A DNA stretch of 29,658 bases. It comes from an uncultured Blautia sp. GTDB taxonomy: Bacteria; Bacillota; Clostridia; Lachnospirales; Lachnospiraceae. The stretch is taken from positions 1 through 29,658 of the forward strand of contig CAKRXU010000035.1 in NCBI GenBank assembly GCA_934424575.1, written 5' to 3'. The notes under the pieces are model-generated. The model ran no database searches. It saw only the letters and a program-made list of their open reading frames with translations, and was not told the origin of the DNA. This document shows positions 25,253 to 29,658 of the stretch, in pieces (within the stretch, counting starts at the first letter, position 1; each line of letters opens with the position of its first letter). The position numbers and the translations under genes were made by a program.

Positions 25253-26887
25253 TTATTCCTCGTTTCTTACAATCCTGATCAGGATATTTGAACAGCGAAT
25301 GCTCTTCGTTTCTCCCACTTCCATCTGTACATTATTAAAAGTAACAGTGTTTCCGTCTTCAATCCTGTACACTTCAATCTTGCGTATTTTCTGGTCTGCA
25401 AATCTGCTTTCTGAAAGCTGTAAGAGCATTTCACTTAACTGAAAATCTTCTGTCTGCTCCTGAATGAATTCGCTTCGTTCCCTTTTAATTTTTTCTATAT
25501 CGATCTCTTTGTTTCGTATCAGCTCAACCATGATTTCTTTAAAAATCTCTACACTGGGAATGAGCTGTTTCTGAATTTCTTTGGAAGTAATTTCATCTTT
25601 ATGGATTTTATTCTGCAAATTCAGAAGTGAAATTTCGCCCTCCGAAACAGCCTGTTCCAGAAGAACTCCCAGGCTGTTTTCGTACTGTTTCATCTTTTCT
25701 TTATGTTTCTGTTCCTGCTCTTTTCGATATGCCTCTTCATCAAAATCCAGAATTTCTTCTATATCTTCTTCCTCATTTCTGACGGAAGGTTTCTGATATA
25801 GCAGCGCTTTGTTCAGATTGTAAACTTTTTCAGGTTCCTGGTTAAACAGAGGTCTGAGAAAATAATCCAGATTTTCAAGGGCTGCCGGATTTTCCAGCAC
25901 TTTGTCATAAAACTCATTACGAAAAGAAAACCGCCGAATCAGTGATACCTGAGACAAAAGTTCCAGTTCTCTGGTATAAAGTGCCTTGAGATCAAAATGA
26001 CTGCTGAGGATTTTCTGATGTTCATCAATGGTACGATTCAGATAACTCTCAATAATTCGAAGGTTCTCCAGATTTTCTTCTTCCTTTTCTCCGAGGCGAC
26101 GCACGTTAATGTTTTCTTCTTCCAGTTTCTTAACACGACTTCGCACAAGTTCCCGGTATTTCTGAAATTTTTCTTTTGTATCACTGATCGTATCCAGATT
26201 TTCCAGCAAAATCTCTTCATAATCTCTGACAGAATAATTCAGAGCATTTCTGCGGATCTTGCCCATTGCTTCCTGAATTTTCTGTAACTGAATGCGCATC
26301 AGATTAAATACATTTTTTATCTCATCCACAGCCTTGTCATAGCTCTGTTTCTCCAGATGCATCTGAAAGATCATTTCATGGATGGTAAGTTTCATATTAT
26401 TTTCTATTTCAAGGGTAGAAAGGATGAGATTGTATCCGTCATCCGTCAGATAATAAGAGGTTCGACGAACCTCCTGATCAAGATATACGATTCGATTGGC
26501 AACATAACTGATGTGCATGATATGATAATCATTCTGGTCAAAATCGTATCCATCAAAGTACATGGCACGACCTTCGTTGGACAGGATCACATTAACAATA
26601 AAATCTCCAAGTTTCCTGCTGTCCTCATAGGAAATTTCTTTATGCAGATATCTGCTGTTGATGGTATCAATATACGCACCGATGTCATCCATCGTACAAT
26701 TTTCTTCTTTCAAAGACTGTTCCATAATATAAAGCATTACGGCAAAAATAAGATTCATCTGCTCATCAAACTTAGCGAATCCGAACTGTTTCCATGATGT
26801 TTTCTGTATGCTGTTCTGGATAAGTACCGCATACAAACCCACATTTTTCATTCGTTGGGGAAAATTTTTCAGAAATTCGTACTGCAC
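25253..26887 (-). CDS. jetA: Wadjet system kleisin (MukF-like) subunit JetA
   Basis: The start is set at a GTG at 26887 (reading QYEFLKNFPQRMKNVG after the start), because a perfect AAGGAGG at 26894-26900 lies 6 bases before it; an ATG 21 bases upstream lies on the wrong side of that site. The 544-residue protein has an N-terminal winged-helix part (about 15-170), a long helical middle with coiled-coil character (about 190-330) and a C-terminal winged-helix domain ending in a beta-rich tail. This is the layout of MukF-like kleisins. It would bridge the two JetC heads and recruit JetB. It lies 25 bp after jetD and 5 bp before jetB. Confidence 0.9.
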   Translation of the reverse strand: MQYEFLKNFPQRMKNVGLYAVLIQNSIQKTSWKQFGFAKFDEQMNLIFAVMLYIMEQSLKEENCTMDDIGAYIDTINSRYLHKEISYEDSRKLGDFIVNVILSNEGRAMYFDGYDFDQNDYHIMHISYVANRIVYLDQEVRRTSYYLTDDGYNLILSTLEIENNMKLTIHEMIFQMHLEKQSYDKAVDEIKNVFNLMRIQLQKIQEAMGKIRRNALNYSVRDYEEILLENLDTISDTKEKFQKYRELVRSRVKKLEEENINVRRLGEKEEENLENLRIIESYLNRTIDEHQKILSSHFDLKALYTRELELLSQVSLIRRFSFRNEFYDKVLENPAALENLDYFLRPLFNQEPEKVYNLNKALLYQKPSVRNEEEDIEEILDFDEEAYRKEQEQKHKEKMKQYENSLGVLLEQAVSEGEISLLNLQNKIHKDEITSKEIQKQLIPSVEIFKEIMVELIRNKEIDIEKIKRERSEFIQEQTEDFQLSEMLLQLSESRFADQKIRKIEVYRIEDGNTVTFNNVQMEVGETKSIRCSNILIRIVRNEE

Positions 26888-26893
26888 TGTAAT

Positions 26894-26900
26894 CCTCCTT
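26894..26900 (-). promoter_or_regulatory. Ribosome binding site deciding the GTG start of jetA
   Basis: AAGGAGG on the minus strand, 6 bases upstream of GTG at 26887. It lies inside the longer ATG-started frame, which makes the GTG the better start. Confidence 0.8.
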
Positions 26901-26912
26901 CTGACCATGATA

Positions 26913-27893
26913 TCAGAAATCTGTGGTATTTAATATTTCCTGCGGAATATATCTGTCTTCTTCCAGAATTTTTTTCATCTTGCAAACAGTCTGTTCATCG
27001 AAATACGCAAAAAATTCTGAACTGATATTTCTGTTCTGGCTTTCTTTTGTCTTTGGTAATATTTTTACGGATTCAACTTTTCTGAGCATTGCCTTATACG
27101 CAGGTATAAAAGGTATTATTTTCCATCGATCTTTAAACTTTTCGGCAAGATTTTCATAAATCCCAATACCCTCATAATCCAGATCCCCGAAATATAATAT
27201 CGTGTTTCCCGGATGCTTCATATATGGCTCTGCACACAAGTCAAAATCCTGAAAGGAACGAATAATTCCTTTCCCCGCACCATACATTAAAGTTCCTGTT
27301 TCTATATTAAAAATTTCAGTATGTCCACTTAATAAGTGATTTCTCATACTGAAAAAAGGATCCTTATTCTCCAGAATCAGAAGATTCTGAGGAACATTTC
27401 TTGTATGTGTATAATATGGCAATGGCTCTGTCGTTCGGTATACATTCAGGGATTCTACATTTATCCCACAATGTTTCAGGATTTTCTTTCCCTGTTCTCT
27501 GTCAAGAAACTTTTCTCTGTTCCATATTTCAAAACTTCTCTCATTCAGAGATTCCGGGATTTTTATTCGATCCGAGTCATTTTTAAGATATTCATCCAAC
27601 AGGATCACCCATGGACGTTCTTTTTCATAAATATCCGGATGTGCCAGGTAGTAATCTACTGATATCTTTGTTGAAAGAGTATATTTCAGTTCTTCTATAT
27701 AAGCACTGTAATCTTTTTGCTCTTCCAGAATCCAGTATTCCCGATAAAGTGCCGGCTTCTTGCCATTTGTTCTGGAAGTTTTTACTGGTTTTATCTTTTC
27801 TTCCTGTAATAACTTACAGACGTATTCATATTGCTCCTGATAAGAAAGATTTTGCCTGGTGTGAATGAGGGTTTCCAATGAGATTCGTTTCAT
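26913..27893 (-). CDS. jetD: Wadjet system Toprim nuclease JetD
   Basis: The 326-residue protein has a topoisomerase-VI-A-like/Toprim C-terminal half. The Toprim residues are visible: E175 in LLILENKDPF, and D237 and D239 in YFGDLDYEGIGIY; a GAGKG loop lies at 205-209. The N-terminal half (residues 1-150) is probably the winged-helix/arm part. JetD is the nuclease that cuts DNA trapped by the JetABC motor, giving protection from plasmids. It is shorter than the JetD of the best-studied type I systems and is placed first rather than last, which points to another Wadjet type. GGAGAGAC precedes the ATG. The start codon overlaps the stop of the upstream small gene (ATGA). Confidence 0.92.
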   Translation of the reverse strand: MKRISLETLIHTRQNLSYQEQYEYVCKLLQEEKIKPVKTSRTNGKKPALYREYWILEEQKDYSAYIEELKYTLSTKISVDYYLAHPDIYEKERPWVILLDEYLKNDSDRIKIPESLNERSFEIWNREKFLDREQGKKILKHCGINVESLNVYRTTEPLPYYTHTRNVPQNLLILENKDPFFSMRNHLLSGHTEIFNIETGTLMYGAGKGIIRSFQDFDLCAEPYMKHPGNTILYFGDLDYEGIGIYENLAEKFKDRWKIIPFIPAYKAMLRKVESVKILPKTKESQNRNISSEFFAYFDEQTVCKMKKILEEDRYIPQEILNTTDF

Positions 27894-28099
27894 GAAAGGT
27901 CTCTCCTCTCAAAAATTCTTTCGACCTCATTCTGCAGGATTTCCCATCCGCATTCAATACATTTTTCCTCAAAATATTCAATATCGAAATTTTCTATGAA
28001 CTGCTCGATTTGTTGAGTATTTCCTTCATATCCATTGTCTTTTAATAAATACTCTATATCATCTCTGCTCCACTGAATTGTTGATATTACTTTGTCCAT
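27890..28099 (-). CDS. Small acidic protein of unknown function, first gene of the Wadjet operon
   Basis: The start is set at 28099 (MDKVISTIQWSRDDIEYLL), which has GGTGGAG 8-14 bases upstream; the longer frame from 28165 starts before the -10 box. The product is 69 residues, acidic, probably all-helical, with two cysteines (FEEKCIECGWEI) and no membrane segment. I do not recognise a named family; small proteins with a WSxDDIxxLL start and a CxECGWE-like segment seem familiar from Firmicute mobile elements, but I cannot assign a function. The stop overlaps the jetD start by ATGA, so it is translated together with JetD. It may be a regulator, a JetD partner or an unrelated passenger. Confidence 0.75.
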   Translation of the reverse strand: MDKVISTIQWSRDDIEYLLKDNGYEGNTQQIEQFIENFDIEYFEEKCIECGWEILQNEVERIFERRDLS

Positions 28100-28135
28100 T
28101 TTATTTTCTCCACCTGCTTTGGCTTCCATGGTAAC

Positions 28136-28164
28136 ATTATACATCAGACCTTTGCTTTTGTACA
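28136..28164 (-). promoter_or_regulatory. Promoter of the Wadjet operon
   Basis: On the minus strand TGTACA (28159-28164) and TATAAT (28136-28141) are 17 bp apart, 36 bp upstream of the small first gene. The -10 box is perfect; the -35 is a 4/6 match. It lies just after the strong terminator at 28197-28230, so the operon is insulated from upstream transcription. Confidence 0.6.
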
Positions 28165-28177
28165 ACAGGAAATACCA

Positions 28178-28327
28178 TTATATTCCAGTATAACAGAAAA
28201 ACCCGTAGAACCGAAGTTCTACGGGTTTTTCTGGTTTTCTCTCCAAAATACAGTGAAAAACGGCTGATTTACACCATGTATTTTTATTCGCCTGATTTCT
28301 TGGCACCGTTTTGGCACCGGAGAATAC
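28178..28327 (-). pseudogene. Possible 3' remnant of a tyrosine recombinase
   Basis: In one minus-strand frame the sequence after a TGA at 28328-28330 reads VFSGAKTVPRNQANKNTW, which resembles the very end of phage/ICE integrases (GAKxVP tails), and is then open to TAA at 28178. The segment includes a 9-bp direct repeat TTGGCACCG (28300-28308 and 28311-28319, plus-strand reading) and is followed by a strong terminator. No recombinase catalytic domain is present. The rest of this 314-base gap (28100-28413) holds the Wadjet promoter, the terminator and the start of the toxin promoter. Confidence 0.25.
28197..28230 (-). terminator. Strong terminator with UUCG tetraloop
   Basis: A perfect 15-bp stem (28197-28211 with 28216-28230). 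On the minus strand the loop is C(TTCG)G, the extra-stable tetraloop, followed by TTTTTCTG within and after the stem, so the natural direction is leftward. It separates the toxin locus from the Wadjet promoter. On the plus strand it also ends in a T-run. Confidence 0.92.
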
Positions 28328-28378
28328 TCAAACCGATTCTCTTCTGTAGATACTAGATACTTCTCTACCAACTTTATA

Positions 28379-28407
28379 TTGCACCGGTAATTTTTAACTG
28401 TTATAAT
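28379..28407 (+). promoter_or_regulatory. Promoter of the small peptide mRNA
   Basis: TTGCAC (28379-28384) and a perfect TATAAT (28402-28407) have an ideal 17-bp spacer. The transcript should start near 28414-28416, about 158 bases before the peptide start codon. Confidence 0.8.
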
Positions 28408-28415
28408 CGAAACAT

Positions 28416-28564
28416 GGGTGCTACCATAACGGTAGGCGGTTAGTCCTTCTCCAGAGGGTTGCAGAGTGCCAGTGGCACTCGTTTTGCAACGACCGAAGTG
28501 AAACGGAGACCTGTGACCCTCTGATTACATAGAAACCTGTAAAGGAATCCAGTGGAAAGGAGGG
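28416..28564 (+). other. Structured 5' leader of the small peptide mRNA
   Basis: The leader can form: a hairpin CTACC-N5-GGTAG near its 5' end; a nested hairpin with outer stem GTTGCA/TGCAAC (28458-28463, 28485-28490) and a perfect inner stem GAGTGCC/GGCACTC (28464-28470, 28474-28480); and a closing stem CAGAGGG/CCCTCTG (28452-28458, 28517-28523). The ribosome site AAAGGAGGG is at 28556-28564. Long structured leaders with a strong ribosome site are typical of type I toxin mRNAs. Confidence 0.6.
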
Positions 28565-28572
28565 CTAAGCCA

Positions 28573-28671
28573 ATGAGTATTATTGACTTCATAGCAGTAG
28601 TGAGCTTCGGCTTAACCTGCTTTAGTATCGGATATACATTAGGCAAAGATAATCATAAACCACAAAAATAA
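28573..28671 (+). CDS. 32-residue hydrophobic peptide, putative type I toxin
   Basis: The reading frame gives MSIIDFIAVVSFG, then LTCFSIGYTLG and a polar tail KDNHKPQK. Residues about 3-24 form one membrane helix; the short charged C-terminus would stay at the membrane surface. AAAGGAGGG at 28556-28564 is a near-perfect ribosome site 8 bases before the ATG. The peptide looks like the small holin-like or Fst/TxpA-type membrane toxins of Firmicutes in size and design, although I cannot place it in a named family with certainty. The gene has its own near-consensus promoter, a long folded leader and a convergent antisense transcript that overlaps its 3' end. It is too short for standard gene calling. 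It points away from the Wadjet operon and toward the XRE gene. Confidence 0.75.
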   Translation: MSIIDFIAVVSFGLTCFSIGYTLGKDNHKPQK

Positions 28672-28762
28672 CCGCCCTGGTCTGGTAAACTAAGCGGTTA
28701 TCTTTGATAGATATTCTAAATAGTAAAACGGACTAACCGTCTATCGGTAGCACTCTTTTTCT
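28664..28762 (-). ncRNA. Putative antisense RNA (type I antitoxin)
   Basis: A near-perfect promoter (28769-28797) fires leftward, so a transcript of about 95 bases would start near 28762 and stop at the AACCGC...GCGGTT hairpin followed by ATTTTTG. Its 3' end is fully complementary to the terminator region of the peptide mRNA. Its 5' end (GTGCTACC...CGGTTAGTCC) repeats the 5' end of that mRNA. No open reading frame of note is present. The RNA is predicted from sequence only. Confidence 0.6.
28668..28701. terminator. Shared terminator of the peptide mRNA and the antisense RNA
   Basis: An 8-bp stem (28668-28675 with 28694-28701) lies directly after the peptide stop codon. On the minus strand it is followed by a T-run (good terminator). 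On the plus strand the tail is only CTTTGA, so the mRNA may partly read through. Confidence 0.7.
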
Positions 28763-28768
28763 ATAATC

Positions 28769-28797
28769 ATATTAGCACGCATCTGTGGAAATGTCAA
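28769..28797 (-). promoter_or_regulatory. Promoter of the antisense RNA
   Basis: On the minus strand TTGACA (28792-28797, perfect) and TAATAT (28769-28774) have an ideal 17-bp spacer. It is predicted to be at least as strong as the opposing sense promoter, as expected for an antitoxin RNA. Confidence 0.75.
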
Positions 28798-28839
28798 AAA
28801 GTTCTTTTTCCATAGTATGTAATACGAATTTGAAAATAC

Positions 28840-29445
28840 TTATAAGCCGAAAAAATACACCAGTACCAGCTTGATCACAGCAGCTCCACCAAAAGCAACA
28901 ACTGCAGTTACAACTAATTGCATAGGTTTTGGGAAATTTTCGAACACAAAAACTTTCCTACTCTTGCTCCGCACCTTGCTTAAAGATCCTGTCGTAAATG
29001 CTGCCATCATTATGACTGACACAAATACCAAGGTCTCACAATAGCCGGCAAGCTTTCCTAACACATCATTATACATATATGCACCTGTTTCATGCAGAAT
29101 CCAGTATAGAACCAATGCACAAACTCCCATGACACTTTGGAGCTTCATTTCCTTAAAAATCTTCTCTTTCTCTGTAGTTGCATAATCCGACATTGTTTTA
29201 GCAATTTTTCTTTCTTCTTCATTCATCATCTCGCTTTTCCTTTCTCCACTGATAATCTCAGGAATGCTGATATCATAATAATCTGCAATATCCACAAGAA
29301 TACTGATATCCGGCATATTGTTTCCGTTTTCCCATCTGGATACGGTCCTTCCAGAGACATTTAATATTTCTGCCAACTGCTCCTGTGTAATGCCTTTTTC
29401 TTTGCGAAGTTTTTTTAAAAAATTCCCGATTTTTACTTGGTCCAC
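28840..29445 (-). CDS. XRE-family regulator with C-terminal membrane segments
   Basis: The start is set at a GTG at 29445 (DQVKIGNFLKKLRKEKG follows), since AAAGGAGG (29453-29460) lies 7 bases upstream; the ATGs at the beginning of the longer frame lie before this site. The 201-residue protein has an N-terminal Cro/C1-type helix-turn-helix (about 5-60, GITQEQLAEILNVSGRTVSRWENG), a linker to about 100, and three hydrophobic helices at about 103-118, 137-155 and 177-199. It is therefore likely a membrane-anchored regulator. Two palindromic sites sharing GACA/TGTC half-sites lie in its leader and may be its own operators. There is no terminator between its stop and the antisense promoter 43 bp downstream. 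Confidence 0.88.
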   Translation of the reverse strand: MDQVKIGNFLKKLRKEKGITQEQLAEILNVSGRTVSRWENGNNMPDISILVDIADYYDISIPEIISGERKSEMMNEEERKIAKTMSDYATTEKEKIFKEMKLQSVMGVCALVLYWILHETGAYMYNDVLGKLAGYCETLVFVSVIMMAAFTTGSLSKVRSKSRKVFVFENFPKPMQLVVTAVVAFGGAAVIKLVLVYFFGL

Positions 29446-29452
29446 CTCAACT

Positions 29453-29460
29453 CCTCCTTT
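29453..29460 (-). promoter_or_regulatory. Ribosome binding site deciding the GTG start of the XRE gene
   Basis: AAAGGAGG on the minus strand, 7 bases before the GTG at 29445 and inside the longer ATG-started frame. Confidence 0.75.
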
Positions 29461-29496
29461 CATCATCAAATATAGAATCTGTTATCTGCAAATAAC

Positions 29497-29520
29497 ACGA
29501 CACAAAGCGAGAAATGTCGT
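29497..29520. promoter_or_regulatory. Inverted repeat, possible operator
   Basis: ACGACA (29497-29502) and TGTCGT (29515-29520) are perfect inverted repeats with a 12-base spacer in the leader of the XRE gene. Confidence 0.4.
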
Positions 29521-29531
29521 ATTTTCACTAA

Positions 29532-29547
29532 TAGACACAGTTGTCTA
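29532..29547. promoter_or_regulatory. Palindrome, likely operator of the XRE gene
   Basis: TAGACA-CAGT-TGTCTA is a perfect palindrome about 20 bp downstream of the predicted -10 box. It is the type of site that Cro/C1-like proteins bind to repress their own gene. Confidence 0.5.
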
Positions 29548-29566
29548 TGCGTTTTTCATTTTTTCA

Positions 29567-29595
29567 ATTATACAAACTGAAATTTGACTTGCCTA
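29567..29595 (-). promoter_or_regulatory. Promoter of the XRE gene
   Basis: On the minus strand TAGGCA (29590-29595) and TATAAT (29567-29572) are 17 bp apart. The -10 is perfect and the -35 is a 4/6 match. The leader to the GTG is about 115 bases. Confidence 0.55.
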
Positions 29596-29658
29596 TTTTC
29601 TTAAAATCTCATGTGGAGCTTCTATTTCATTTGCCAAGGTATGCTCTGTTAATTCTGA
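29593..29658 (-). CDS. Possible 3' end of a gene cut by the window edge
   Basis: One minus-strand frame is open from the right edge to a TAG at 29593-29595 and reads SELTEHTLANEIEAPHEILRK. The other two minus-strand frames have stops. The stretch is too short to recognise, and a chance frame is possible. Confidence 0.25.
   Translation of the reverse strand, partial: SELTEHTLANEIEAPHEILRK

Larger units (their letters stand above)
28418..28753. repeat. Inverted repeat bracketing the small peptide locus
   Basis: GTGCTACC (28418-28425) and CGGTTAGTCC (28437-28446) at the left recur as reverse complements at 28746-28753 (GGTAGCAC) and 28730-28739 (GGACTAACCG). The bases between the blocks differ and are 3-5 bases shorter on the right. 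The arms lie exactly at the expected 5' ends of the two convergent transcripts. Confidence 0.85.

Noticed and set aside
28440..28646. A 68-codon minus-strand frame across the toxin leader
   Set aside because: It is antisense to the structured leader and peptide gene, has no ribosome site or promoter, and the plus-strand signals are far stronger.
28798..28839. Terminator after the XRE gene
   Set aside because: Only a weak AAAAAG/CTTTTT pairing with a 2-base loop is available, which cannot form a stable hairpin.

Overview
The window looks like chromosomal DNA of an anaerobic gut Firmicute, most likely a Lachnospiraceae member (Blautia/Dorea/Ruminococcus-like). This is inferred from the gene families, the strong AAGGAGG ribosome binding sites, the moderate-to-low GC content and the rho-independent terminators; no 16S or other marker gene is present to fix the species. 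Almost every gene lies on the minus strand, so the region reads from right to left.

Left part (1-10.6 kb): the 5' part of a TnpB-like transposon gene at the edge, a broken HxlR regulator, then a short cupin + aldo/keto reductase unit behind a textbook MerR-type promoter (19-bp spacer). Next is a seven-gene nucleoside salvage operon: BMP-type nucleoside-binding lipoprotein, ABC ATPase, two permeases, uridine phosphorylase, phosphopentomutase and a Crp/Fnr-type regulator. Nucleosides are imported, split by phosphorolysis, and the pentose-1-phosphate is isomerised for central metabolism.

Middle part (10.6-20 kb): a decayed MATE gene, a metallophosphoesterase, a heavily decayed hybrid histidine kinase, a membrane-anchored endonuclease/exonuclease/phosphatase-fold protein coupled to an intact MATE exporter, a self-regulated MerR protein with two membrane segments coupled to a YbjQ protein, an NhaC-type antiporter, an MFS transporter and an AraC regulator whose promoter sits in a set of TTTGAGTT repeats. 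Three genes in the window (HxlR, MATE, kinase) share one kind of damage: ends kept, middle lost.

Right part (20-28.2 kb): a complete Wadjet (Jet) anti-plasmid condensin system in the order jetD-jetA-jetB-jetC, led by a 69-residue gene of unknown function that overlaps jetD by ATGA and so looks like a fifth member of the operon.

Far right (28.2-29.66 kb): a fossil-like recombinase tail with a UUCG terminator, then a compact locus not covered by normal gene calling: a 32-residue hydrophobic peptide with a near-consensus promoter, a long structured leader and a convergent near-consensus antisense promoter sharing one terminator. This has the layout of a type I toxin-antitoxin system. It is followed by an XRE regulator with membrane segments whose transcript would run into the antisense RNA. 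The Wadjet operon, the putative type I toxin locus and the recombinase trace together suggest a small defence/mobile island.
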